This document shows, one piece after another, positions 1-8,426 of a stretch of DNA of 64,000 nucleotides. Source of the stretch: Chryseobacterium gleum (GTDB lineage: Bacteria; Bacteroidota; Bacteroidia; Flavobacteriales; Weeksellaceae); contig NZ_LR134289.1 of assembly GCF_900636535.1 (NCBI RefSeq), positions 2,294,001-2,358,000 on the forward strand. Direction: 5' to 3'. The translations under genes and the position numbers were made by a program. How positions within the stretch are numbered: the first letter of the stretch is position 1; each line of letters starts with the position of its first letter. The notes beneath the pieces were generated by a model. It was not told the origin of the DNA, ran no database searches, and saw only the letters and a list, made by a program, of their open reading frames with translations.

Positions 1-506
1 GTCCGGTCCGTTTTCAGATCAGAAAGATTTTCTACATATTTTCCAACAATATAAGTTCCGTTCTTATAAGGCGGCATAGAATCTCCGTCCGCTGGAAACG
101 CTCTAAACTTCCCACCTTTTAAAAAAGGTAAGGATATCGTTTCCAAACTTTCTATGTATTCCGGATCTCCATAACCGTTCAGATAACCCATAGAGGCTTT
201 TTGTGGAATAATCTCAATCTGATCGTTTCCATCCTGATCAACCCTGATAGGCAGAACAATCCTATTGTCAGGGAGCTCCATAATCTCATCAATCGAATAT
301 TTGCTGACGTTGATGGTCAAAAGTAAATCGATGCTGATATTATAATATCTTGAAATTTTCACTAAAATATCAAGGGGTGGCGCTGCGGCATCATCTTCAT
401 ACTTACTATATCGGCCTCGGGTAATTAAAAGATCATCGGCAACCTTTTGTTGAGACAGATTGAGCTTACCTCTTAAATACCGCATGTTTTCTGATAAAAT
501 TGACAT
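1..506 (-). CDS. S24/LexA-type XRE repressor (C-terminus outside window)
   Basis: The reading frame runs off the left edge, leaving 168 residues from an ATG at 506. Residues 1-65 form a helix-turn-helix of the XRE type (QQKVADDLLITRGRYSKYE). A peptidase S24 domain follows, with the nucleophile motif GDSM at Ser143; the catalytic Lys would lie beyond the edge. The usual LexA cleavage site Ala-Gly appears here as Met106-Gly107 in KASMGYL. Members of this family repress DNA-damage genes and cleave themselves on RecA activation. It is divergent from a Y-family polymerase and separated from it by a perfect inverted repeat, so it probably represses both itself and the polymerase cassette. That regulatory role is inference. 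Confidence 0.85.
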   Translation of the reverse strand, partial: MSILSENMRYLRGKLNLSQQKVADDLLITRGRYSKYEDDAAAPPLDILVKISRYYNISIDLLLTINVSKYSIDEIMELPDNRIVLPIRVDQDGNDQIEIIPQKASMGYLNGYGDPEYIESLETISLPFLKGGKFRAFPADGDSMPPYKNGTYIVGKYVENLSDLKTDR

Positions 507-524
507 TGCTATAAATTATAGCAA
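506..524. promoter_or_regulatory. Perfect inverted repeat, probable repressor operator
   Basis: A 9-bp perfect inverted repeat with a one-base centre (TTGCTATAA, A, TTATAGCAA) lies directly against the repressor start codon. A related half-site, TTGCTACAA, follows at 540-548, just upstream of the polymerase -7 box. The position between the divergent repressor and polymerase genes suggests an SOS-type operator. Binding is inferred. Confidence 0.6.
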
Positions 525-539
525 CAAATATACAATTTT

Positions 540-563
540 TTGCTACAAATCGTGATAATTTTG
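540..563 (+). promoter_or_regulatory. Promoter of the polymerase cassette (leaderless)
   Basis: The box TAATTTTG at 556-563 fits the Bacteroidetes -7 consensus TAnnTTTG. The expected start of transcription falls at about 568-570, which is the ATG of the Y-family polymerase, so the mRNA is probably leaderless. The half-site TTGCTACAA at 540-548 overlaps the spacer and would let the repressor block the promoter. I see no clear -33 TTTG at the usual 19-21 bp spacing. Confidence 0.5.
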
Positions 564-567
564 TCAA

Positions 568-1713
568 ATGGAACGAGCGATTGCACATATGGATCTGGAT
601 ACATTCTTTGTTTCCTGTGAACGGCTGAGAGACTCTGTATTGGAGAATCAGCCCGTGATCATAGGTGGCGGAGATCGTGGTGTAGTAGCATCTTGTTCCT
701 ATGAAGCCAGGAAATTTGGGGTTCGTTCTGCGATGCCTTTGCGAATGGCTTTACGCTTATGTCCCGAAGCGCAGGTTATCAAAGGTGATATGGAGTATTA
801 TTCCAAAATGTCACATTTGGTGACTGAAATCATTCAGGAAAAAGTTCCTGTTATGGAAAAAGCAAGTGTAGACGAGTTCTATCTTGATCTGTCGGGCATG
901 GATAAGTTCTTCGGCTGCTATCAATGGACAACCGAAATTGCGGAAGCGGTAAAGAAAAATACAGGTCTACCTATTAGTTTTGCATTGTCTACCAATAAAA
1001 CAGTTTCAAAGATTGGAACAGGTGAAGCAAAGCCAGCCGGTAAATTAGAATTAAAACCGCTCGCAATACAGCCTTTTTTAAATCCTTTATCCGTCAGAAA
1101 GATTCCTATGGTTGGTGATGTGACCTTTGAACTCCTTTCAAGATTAGGTGTAAGAAAGATTGAAACACTTGCTAAAATGCCAGTGGATGTGCTTCAGGAA
1201 GTAATTGGAAAAAATGGAACTGAGTTATGGAAAAAAGCCAATGGCATTGATTTAAATCCTGTGATTCAATATTCAGAGCGTAAATCCATATCAACTGAAA
1301 CAACTTTTTCCGAAGACACCATCGATATTCCGAATATCAGAAGTATTCTTTCCGGAATGGTTGAACAGTTATGCTACCAGTTAAGACAGGAAAAATGGCT
1401 GACCTCAACGGTATCAGTAAGAATAAGATATGCCAACTTTGATACAGAGACTAAACAATGTAAGGTGGCTTATACCTCAGCAGACCACACATTGCTGAAA
1501 TATATTCTGGAACTCTTCAAGAAAGTTTATACCCGAAGAATGAGAATTCGTCTTGTAGGTGTCAAGTTTACAGGACTGGTTCACGGAAGCCATCAGATGA
1601 ATCTTTTTGAAGATACCGAAGAGCTGATCTCATTATATCAGACCATGGATAAAATGAAAGACCGTTTTGGTGCTAAAAGCCTTGGAAGGGCTTCCGGTTT
1701 TTTGACTCAATAA
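568..1713 (+). CDS. dinB: Y-family DNA polymerase (DinB/UmuC type)
   Basis: This is a translesion DNA polymerase of 381 residues, close to the normal length for Pol IV-like enzymes. The first catalytic Asp is in HMDLDTFF (residues 7-14). The second acidic pair is in SVDEFYLD (Asp102, Glu103). The helix-hairpin-helix thumb region is around residues 180-230 and the little-finger domain follows to the end. The start at MERAIAHMDLD matches relatives and coincides with the predicted transcription start. The stop is 8 bases before the next gene, a DnaE-type polymerase, so the two are surely cotranscribed. The pairing of repressor, Y-polymerase and DnaE resembles the ImuB/DnaE2 mutasome arrangement of other bacteria. 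A role in damage-induced mutagenesis is inference from that context. Confidence 0.93.
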   Translation: MERAIAHMDLDTFFVSCERLRDSVLENQPVIIGGGDRGVVASCSYEARKFGVRSAMPLRMALRLCPEAQVIKGDMEYYSKMSHLVTEIIQEKVPVMEKASVDEFYLDLSGMDKFFGCYQWTTEIAEAVKKNTGLPISFALSTNKTVSKIGTGEAKPAGKLELKPLAIQPFLNPLSVRKIPMVGDVTFELLSRLGVRKIETLAKMPVDVLQEVIGKNGTELWKKANGIDLNPVIQYSERKSISTETTFSEDTIDIPNIRSILSGMVEQLCYQLRQEKWLTSTVSVRIRYANFDTETKQCKVAYTSADHTLLKYILELFKKVYTRRMRIRLVGVKFTGLVHGSHQMNLFEDTEELISLYQTMDKMKDRFGAKSLGRASGFLTQ

Positions 1714-1721
1714 ATAAAATT

Positions 1722-4700
1722 ATGTTCCTCAATTGTCATACCTATCATAGCCTTCGTTATGGGACTATTTCTGTTGAAGAATTAGTTGATCTGGCTATGG
1801 ATTATAAGCTGAAAGTTCTTGCGCTAACTGATATCAATACCGTAACGGGAATCTATCAGTTTTATAAACTGTGTGAAGATAAAGGCATTAAACCTATTGT
1901 AGGCGTTGATGTCAGAGTTGAAAATGAGCAGTATTATATATGCTTAGCGAAGAACCCGAAAGGAATAGCTGAAGTCAACAGGCTTTTGACCGATTATAAT
2001 TGTGAAAATATTGAAATTCCAAAATCTAATCCTCAATTAGAAAACTGCTTTGTGATTTATACTTTACAAAATAAACCTGATATATTATTGGAACACGAGT
2101 TTATCGGAATCAGACAAGATGAGTTAAACCTTTTAATCAATTCTGAATTCAAATCCCTCACTCATAAAATGGTTATCCTTCATCCGGTAACGTTTAAGAC
2201 TGATGACGAATACGAACTTCATAAAATATTACGAGCCATAGATGGTAATATTCTTTTTACAAAACTGGCTGAAAAAGATTATTGTAGAAAAGATGAGTTG
2301 TTTATGAGTAAGAAAACTCTTCTCGATCAGTTTAAGCATTACCCAGAAATCGTTGAAAACACGAAATTTATCGTCAGTCAATGCAGTTTTGATTTTGAAT
2401 TTAAAACCCCGAAGAATAAAAAATATTATACTGACAGCAAGGAAAATGACTTTAAATTGTTATCCCAGCTTGCTTATGAAGGTTTATCTCATAGATATCC
2501 TGATAATAACAGACAGGCTATTGAGAGAGCTGAAAAAGAATTAACAGTTATTCATCAACTTAATTTTTGCGGCTACTTCTTGATTACTTGGGATATTATT
2601 CAATACAGTAAGCGTATGGGTTTTATGCACGTCGGAAGAGGAAGTGGCGCTAACAGTATTATAGCTTATTGTTTAGGCATTTCCGACATATGTCCTCTAG
2701 AGCTAGATTTGTACTTTGAGCGTTTTCTAAACTTAAACCGTAAAAGTCCTCCCGACTTCGACATCGATTGGAGTTGGAAGAATCGTGACACTATTTTGGA
2801 ATACATTTTTGATAAATATGGAAAAAATCACGTTGCTTTTTGTGGAACTAATGTGGAGTTCAAGAGAAAATCGAGATTCAGAGAACTGGGAAAAGTCTTT
2901 GGACTGCCGAAAGATGAACTAGATCAGCTTTCAAAAAAACCGAGAGAACTACACGATCAAAATTCAATTGTTCAAGAGATTTATAAGTATGAACAGTTGT
3001 TAGTTGGATTTCCCAATCAAAGAAGTATGCATTCTTGTGGGATTCTTATTTCCGAAGAACCTATTACAAATTATTCAGTTTTAGAATTTCCTCCAAAAGA
3101 ATTTCCAATTGTTCAGTTTGATATGCATACAGCTGAGGATATTGGTCTGGAAAAGTTTGACATTCTTTCACAAAGAGGATTGGGAACGATTAAAGATACC
3201 GTTAATCTAATTAAAGAAAAAAAGGGAATCAATGTAGATATTGAAGATACCAGAATCTCTAAGGATGAAGTCAAGTGCAATGAATTTTTGAGCATTGGAA
3301 AGACCATTGGTTGTTTCTACATTGAATCTCCAGCTATGCGTGGACTTTTGAGAAGATTAAAATGTGATAATTACAAAGTATTGGTTGCTGCATCATCAAT
3401 TATTCGTCCAGGAGTTGCACAGAGTGGAATGATGCGGGAGTACATTTTCCGACACAATCATCCCGGTCAATTTGAATACTTCCACGATGTATTTGAAAAA
3501 GAATTAGGCGAAACCTATGGCATTATGGTTTATCAAGAAGATGTCATTAAAATTGCGATGCACTTTGGTGGAGTTTCTGCAGCTAATGGAGATGTTCTTC
3601 GAAGAGCTATGAGTGGTAAAGGACGATCACTTTCAGCTTTACAAAAATTAAAAGATGATTTCTTTGAATCCTGCAAAAGGAAAGGACATCCTGAGCAGCT
3701 TTCTCAGGAAGTATATCGACAGATTGAATCTTTTGCCGGCTACTCCTTTTGTAAAGCACACTCTGCTTCTTATGCCGTGGAGAGCTATCAGAGTCTGTTT
3801 CTGAAAGCCTATTACCCTATCGAATTTATGGTATCTGCTATTAATAATGGCGGTGGTTTTTACCGAACAGAAGTTTATGTACACGAGGCGAAGATGTCAG
3901 GTGCTAAAATTCATAACCCCTGCATTAACCTAAGCGAATTTCATACAACATTATATGGAACAGATGTGTACTTAGGTCTAATGCATATTGAAAAACTTGA
4001 AGCTTCTATCAAAGTAAATATCCCGGAAGAAAGGAAAGAAAACGGCGATTACGGATCATTAGAAGATTTTATAAAAAGAGTCAACATTGGTATTGAAACT
4101 TTACAGATATTAATTTTTGTCGGGGCTTTCAGATTTACCGGAAAGCAGAAACACGAACTTTTAATTGAAGCAAGATTCCTACTTTCAAAGAATCAATATA
4201 AAAGCAAGATCATATCATTATTTGAGGAACCTCAAAAAGATTATAAGCTACCGACAATAGATAGAAACCCTTTTGAAGACGCTTTTGATGAAATTGAAAT
4301 TTTAGGATTTCCAGTTTCCTATTCGATCTTTGATTTACTCAAGACTAAATACAGAGGTCACGTTTTGGTTAAAGATCTCTTGAAGTATCATAAAAAACAG
4401 GTTAAAATGCTGGCATATTTAATTTCCAGGAAACACGTTCCTATCAAGATGAGAAATCATCCTGGAAAGAAAGACGATATGTATTTCGGAACATGGATCG
4501 ATGCTGAAGGTGAGTATTTTGACACGGCACATTTTCCCGACAGTTTAAAACAATTTCCCTTTAAGGAAGGAGGAGTCTACCTTTTATTAGGAACTGTTGA
4601 AGTAGATTATCATTTTCCTACTATTACCATTACTAAAATGGCAAAAATGCCTTTGATTGCCGATCCGCGATATTCGATGGATGATGAAAAATCTAAAGAA

Positions 4701-4796
4701 ATGGAAAGAAGTCTACGGGAAGACGTTAGTATGACTCACCGAAATCCCTATCCACAGGAACATGAAATTGGATTACCAAGAAAAAAGATAAACTGA
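1722..4796 (+). CDS. dnaE: DNA polymerase III alpha subunit, DnaE-type (error-prone class likely)
   Basis: A 1024-residue C-family polymerase. The N-terminal PHP domain (HTYHSLRYGT near residue 6; KPIVGVDVR near 57) carries TDINTVTG where active PHP domains have TDH, so its metal site looks degenerate. The palm has GRGSGANS (about 305) and the catalytic PDFDIDW (about 343-349). Further conserved blocks are SIIRPGVAQSGMM and YQEDVIKIAMHFGG (570-615), followed by HhH and OB-fold regions. It is about 100-150 residues shorter than a replicative DnaE, as in DnaE2-like enzymes. It directly follows the Y-family polymerase, which suggests a damage-inducible second alpha subunit rather than the housekeeping one. 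Confidence 0.9.
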   Translation: MFLNCHTYHSLRYGTISVEELVDLAMDYKLKVLALTDINTVTGIYQFYKLCEDKGIKPIVGVDVRVENEQYYICLAKNPKGIAEVNRLLTDYNCENIEIPKSNPQLENCFVIYTLQNKPDILLEHEFIGIRQDELNLLINSEFKSLTHKMVILHPVTFKTDDEYELHKILRAIDGNILFTKLAEKDYCRKDELFMSKKTLLDQFKHYPEIVENTKFIVSQCSFDFEFKTPKNKKYYTDSKENDFKLLSQLAYEGLSHRYPDNNRQAIERAEKELTVIHQLNFCGYFLITWDIIQYSKRMGFMHVGRGSGANSIIAYCLGISDICPLELDLYFERFLNLNRKSPPDFDIDWSWKNRDTILEYIFDKYGKNHVAFCGTNVEFKRKSRFRELGKVFGLPKDELDQLSKKPRELHDQNSIVQEIYKYEQLLVGFPNQRSMHSCGILISEEPITNYSVLEFPPKEFPIVQFDMHTAEDIGLEKFDILSQRGLGTIKDTVNLIKEKKGINVDIEDTRISKDEVKCNEFLSIGKTIGCFYIESPAMRGLLRRLKCDNYKVLVAASSIIRPGVAQSGMMREYIFRHNHPGQFEYFHDVFEKELGETYGIMVYQEDVIKIAMHFGGVSAANGDVLRRAMSGKGRSLSALQKLKDDFFESCKRKGHPEQLSQEVYRQIESFAGYSFCKAHSASYAVESYQSLFLKAYYPIEFMVSAINNGGGFYRTEVYVHEAKMSGAKIHNPCINLSEFHTTLYGTDVYLGLMHIEKLEASIKVNIPEERKENGDYGSLEDFIKRVNIGIETLQILIFVGAFRFTGKQKHELLIEARFLLSKNQYKSKIISLFEEPQKDYKLPTIDRNPFEDAFDEIEILGFPVSYSIFDLLKTKYRGHVLVKDLLKYHKKQVKMLAYLISRKHVPIKMRNHPGKKDDMYFGTWIDAEGEYFDTAHFPDSLKQFPFKEGGVYLLLGTVEVDYHFPTITITKMAKMPLIADPRYSMDDEKSKEMERSLREDVSMTHRNPYPQEHEIGLPRKKIN

Positions 4797-4812
4797 TTCT
4801 TTAGTATTCTTG

Positions 4813-5154
4813 TTATTTATTTTCACAAAGTTCCAGACCTTTAGTGATAAAATCTCCGTATGAAATTTTTAATCCAGCCCATTTGGGATCATCCAACCAT
4901 ATTTCATCAACTTTACTGATAGCAGCATTATTATGTGAAACACCTTTAGCAGTTCCATTTAAAGCATATGTCTTTCCATTGCTGGCCTTGCAGTAAATTT
5001 CTTTATATCCAGAACAATAAACTTCAACTTCATCAACTGAAAATGGCCATTTTTCTCCATACTCCAGCTTTGAAAATTTTATTGTATTTCGCTGGACTGG
5101 GTTAGAACACGATAATATTAATACTAAAAGTAATAAACTGTAAATAGCTTTCAT
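4813..5154 (-). CDS. Small lipoprotein, unknown function
   Basis: A 113-residue protein with a lipoprotein signal peptide: a hydrophobic stretch ending in the lipobox LILSC, with Cys16 as the lipidated residue. The mature part is polar with no motif I recognise. The product should be anchored in the inner or outer membrane. It converges on the polymerase gene with only 16 bases between stop codons, and no obvious terminator hairpin lies there. It has its own -7 box just upstream. Confidence 0.75.
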   Translation of the reverse strand: MKAIYSLLLLVLILSCSNPVQRNTIKFSKLEYGEKWPFSVDEVEVYCSGYKEIYCKASNGKTYALNGTAKGVSHNNAAISKVDEIWLDDPKWAGLKISYGDFITKGLELCENK

Positions 5155-5167
5155 TTTTTAATTTTGT

Positions 5168-5175
5168 CAAAGATA
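5168..5175 (-). promoter_or_regulatory. -7 promoter box for the lipoprotein gene
   Basis: Read on the minus strand this is TATCTTTG, matching TAnnTTTG. It would start transcription at about 5161, leaving a leader of only about 7 bases before the ATG at 5154. No good -33 TTTG is seen. Confidence 0.35.
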
Positions 5176-5233
5176 GATTTGAAAACTAAATTGACATTAC
5201 GGGAAACCGTATTACTAAGAACATAAATAGTAT

Positions 5234-6082
5234 TTATGACAAATCTTCTTTATTCACAACAATACCAAGCTGGGTTATAAGAAATGTCTTTTGTTCAAAG
5301 ATTTGGTTCATAATCATCCATACTTTATCCACTAGAGAAAATGTTTTTTGATGGTCCTTATTAATAATAGTTAGTAAACCTGTGTAGGTAATGCTTTTTA
5401 TCTTTTGATAATTTCCATTAAAAAACAGTCTATGATCTGTAAAATCGTAAGATTTCAAAACCATTTCAAAAGGTTTTTGAGTGTGTAGATTTTTTTTAAA
5501 AACCATTACAGAATCATACAATCTTATTTTTGTGCCATCTTTATTTTCAATATAAACCAAATATTGCTGTGTTTCAGGAAGTATAATTTCATTATCGTCA
5601 TTTGTTTTAACAACTATTCTTGTGACCTCTGGTCTGCTCACATTGATCTTGAAAAATAAATCTAAAATTCCAAATTCAACTTCCTTCTGTTCATTATCAT
5701 TATTTTCAGATTCTCTCAGCTGCACTATCTTTATATTATGATGTTCTGCAAACATTTGTGCATCCCGAGTAAATCCATTCCTTGACACAATAATTCCTCT
5801 TTGTATATCGGTATCATTGATGATAGAAAGAAGCTTCATAACTGTATCTTTAGTTACTTTTTTTTTCCAGTATTTACATTCGATAGCCGTTTTGTAAGTT
5901 TGGCAACCATCAAACTCAGCGGTCAGCACATCAATTTGATGCATAACCCCTGAATTACCTTTTATTTTACAATTCTGCCCATAACCCTCCACTGGAATAT
6001 GATATTCTTTTTTTAAAGTATCATAAATATATTTTGTCAGAGATTCATAAATCTTCCAATCAAGACTGTTTAATTCATCCAT
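5234..6082 (-). CDS. Mrr-like restriction endonuclease domain protein
   Basis: A 282-residue protein whose first 120 residues have the PD-(D/E)xK pattern of the Mrr catalytic family: MHQIDVL (Asp51), IECKYWKK (Glu68-x-Lys70), then GIIVSRNGFTRDAQMFAEHH, which is the typical Mrr motif after the catalytic core. The remaining 160 residues are a separate mostly beta-rich region that I do not recognise. Mrr-type enzymes cut modified DNA or act as effectors in defence systems. The gene lies 11 bases after the upstream 152-residue gene and in the same direction as a GmrSD-like gene, so it may form one operon with them. Its target is unknown. Confidence 0.75.
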   Translation of the reverse strand: MDELNSLDWKIYESLTKYIYDTLKKEYHIPVEGYGQNCKIKGNSGVMHQIDVLTAEFDGCQTYKTAIECKYWKKKVTKDTVMKLLSIINDTDIQRGIIVSRNGFTRDAQMFAEHHNIKIVQLRESENNDNEQKEVEFGILDLFFKINVSRPEVTRIVVKTNDDNEIILPETQQYLVYIENKDGTKIRLYDSVMVFKKNLHTQKPFEMVLKSYDFTDHRLFFNGNYQKIKSITYTGLLTIINKDHQKTFSLVDKVWMIMNQIFEQKTFLITQLGIVVNKEDLS

Positions 6083-6093
6083 CGTATTTCACA

Positions 6094-6552
6094 TCAAATT
6101 ACAACATATAGGTCTTCATCTTGATCATATATAGCCTTCCCTGATTTTACCAAAGGATTCCAAACTTTATCAATTGCTTCTGGCGTATTCCACTCACAAT
6201 AATTATCAGATTTTTTCAAATTACTACTGGAAATTATCCTCTTTCCAAAAATTTCTCTACACTTTAGAAGAAGGCTGATCGAAATTCCTTTCCCCAAATA
6301 GTACTTACTACTGTCAGGATATAAGTCAACTACTTTTAAATCAGTTTCATTTTCCATCTCTAATAAAATGAGACTAAAAGAATCATCACTTTCCTTTGAC
6401 TCTTCATACACTTCAAATACATAAGTAAAACCGTTATATGTCTCATTAAACATATAAGTACATCTAGAAGTAAATTGATAAGTCACATTATTTTTAGTAC
6501 TTATAAAAATAAACTTTCTGGATTCATTAATCTCTAATATCATAGTGTACAT
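6094..6552 (-). CDS. Hypothetical protein in defence operon
   Basis: A 152-residue soluble protein from ATG at 6552; a second ATG lies three codons further in at 6543, and the frame also extends to a TTG at 6576. It is rich in beta-type segments in the first half. There are no motifs I can tie to a family. It sits between the DUF262/DUF1524 gene and the Mrr-like gene with short gaps on both sides, so it is probably part of their operon, perhaps as a specificity or regulatory partner. That role is only positional inference. Confidence 0.6.
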   Translation of the reverse strand: MYTMILEINESRKFIFISTKNNVTYQFTSRCTYMFNETYNGFTYVFEVYEESKESDDSFSLILLEMENETDLKVVDLYPDSSKYYLGKGISISLLLKCREIFGKRIISSSNLKKSDNYCEWNTPEAIDKVWNPLVKSGKAIYDQDEDLYVVI

Positions 6553-6598
6553 TTTATTAAAAAATAAGATTATCAAACTGTTAACTAAACAAAAAAAA

Positions 6599-8344
6599 TT
6601 AGAATTTAAGTTCCTCCATTAGTTTTACTGTCAAAATAACTTGACGCTGTTTTGCAAATTTATCAAATGATGAAAAATTTAAATCATTGGGAAAATAGTA
6701 CTTTTTCTTATTAATTTTATTTGTAGAAACCCAATCTGCAAGTTGCTTTGCACCTTTTGACTTGTTTTCATTACCATCTAACATTTGGAGATTAATAATG
6801 GAATTAAAATACTCCGGATCTGTAAAGTATTCTCTATTAGAATCAGTCAATTGGATATTATTTAATTTTAGCTTTTTTTCATTGAAATTTGATATCGGAT
6901 GACAATGATCAAGATTAAAATCTCCATCCTTATATTTTAAGTTAGGATAAAGTAATGCGAGTATGGGAAAAGCGTATCTATTTTCTTTCTGAGTATATAA
7001 AAGATTTTCTACAAACTCTTTATCGACGTTTATACTTTTATTGGTTTTAGAAAGCCTCTTTGCAATAGCGGCAGCAGGGAAAACTGCCGGAGACTTAGCA
7101 ATTTCTTTTTTCAAAGTATCTCTGATAGCTTTTAATACACCTTCAGCTTGCCCGCCAAATATTTGATGTAGCAAAACAACATGAAGCCATTTTTTAATAA
7201 TTGCTCTATCATCTTTATATGCAACTTTCTTATGAAAATCTTTTACTTTATCAGTTTTGTATAAATAATATATAATCGGAAGAACAGCATTTAATGATGT
7301 CAGTGTTTTTGGAGCATATCCAAAGTCTACAATAAGTTGAAAGACTTCTTTAATTGCTTTCCTAATATTTTCCCATTTACTTTCAAAATCTTTAGCATTC
7401 TTAATACTGAAATTGGTTACTCTAAATTTAATATCATCGTTGTACAAAATCAGATAGGTACGCAAAATCAAATCTTTGTTTACGGCAAAGCCGTATTCCT
7501 TTACAATTTCATCAACTAATCCATTAATTTCTTTGCGGGCATCTAGAATCATCCAACCTGAAATAGTTGTTGACATTACTAAATCCGAATAACTTAAGTT
7601 AATACCGCCTGAATTTATTCGTATAAAAATATCTAATGCTCTGGTAAAATCAGAACCTTTTTCAAGATAGTAGTGAATAAGTTTCTCAAGATGAACAATA
7701 TCGTGAAGCCGACTCAATATCTCCTGAGCATCCTGATCTTCTATTTCGTGTTTCTTACAATAAGAATTCAGCTGTGCCATTCCGCGAATACCCAAAATAT
7801 CTCCGACTTTGAACCATTTATTTCCATCTTCATTTTTTGCTTCTGAAGGTTTTAAAAACAAGAATTCATATTTTCTATCATCGTCACTATCGTTTAAGTC
7901 CTTGCTAGAATCCTTTTTATATTTAAGATTTAAATAAAGATATCTTGTAGGAATAGAGTGTTCATTATCTTTCCAAGCCAGATTATATTCGTGATAAGCA
8001 TAAGAACCTTTCAACCCCAGATAAAGTGCAGTAAGGCGCTGCTGCCCGTCTAAAACGACTTCGAAGCTAGGAAGTTTTTTTGTATCAACTTCTTCTGATC
8101 TATTGAGGAATCTTTCTCTATATTTTTTTAAGATCCCATAAAATCGTTGGTTTTGTGTGTTATTACCTTCAACTCTCCAAAGCAACATTGAACCAATTGG
8201 ATATTGTTGCATAAGTGAGTCAAATAACATCTCTATTTTTCCAGATGACCAAACAAAATCTCGTTGAATTGCAGGAAGTAAATATTGATTGTAATCTATT
8301 TTATCGATTGCATCTGCAATTGAAAGCGGAGGAAAAAATGACAT
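6599..8344 (-). CDS. DUF262 and DUF1524 protein, GmrSD-like type IV restriction enzyme
   Basis: A 581-residue single-chain relative of GmrSD, SspE and BrxU. The N-terminal DUF262 (ParB/Srx-like NTPase) part has LPAIQRDFVW (about 22-31), YPIGSMLLWR (49-58) and DGQQRLTALYLG (98-109). The middle is helical. The C-terminal DUF1524 nuclease shows the His-Me finger pattern DHCHPISN (from about 479) and INLQMLDGNENKSKGAKQLADW (about 517-538). In characterised members the nucleotide-driven DUF262 part controls an HNH nuclease that attacks modified phage DNA. The neighbours are nuclease-like, which supports a defence role. The substrate cannot be told from sequence. Confidence 0.88.
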   Translation of the reverse strand: MSFFPPLSIADAIDKIDYNQYLLPAIQRDFVWSSGKIEMLFDSLMQQYPIGSMLLWRVEGNNTQNQRFYGILKKYRERFLNRSEEVDTKKLPSFEVVLDGQQRLTALYLGLKGSYAYHEYNLAWKDNEHSIPTRYLYLNLKYKKDSSKDLNDSDDDRKYEFLFLKPSEAKNEDGNKWFKVGDILGIRGMAQLNSYCKKHEIEDQDAQEILSRLHDIVHLEKLIHYYLEKGSDFTRALDIFIRINSGGINLSYSDLVMSTTISGWMILDARKEINGLVDEIVKEYGFAVNKDLILRTYLILYNDDIKFRVTNFSIKNAKDFESKWENIRKAIKEVFQLIVDFGYAPKTLTSLNAVLPIIYYLYKTDKVKDFHKKVAYKDDRAIIKKWLHVVLLHQIFGGQAEGVLKAIRDTLKKEIAKSPAVFPAAAIAKRLSKTNKSINVDKEFVENLLYTQKENRYAFPILALLYPNLKYKDGDFNLDHCHPISNFNEKKLKLNNIQLTDSNREYFTDPEYFNSIINLQMLDGNENKSKGAKQLADWVSTNKINKKKYYFPNDLNFSSFDKFAKQRQVILTVKLMEELKF

Positions 8345-8426
8345 AATTTATTTTTTAATTTTAATGTTTTTAGCTTTAAGAACTTTATGTTGATCACTTA
8401 TAAAGGTCGAGATAACAAAGAGAATA

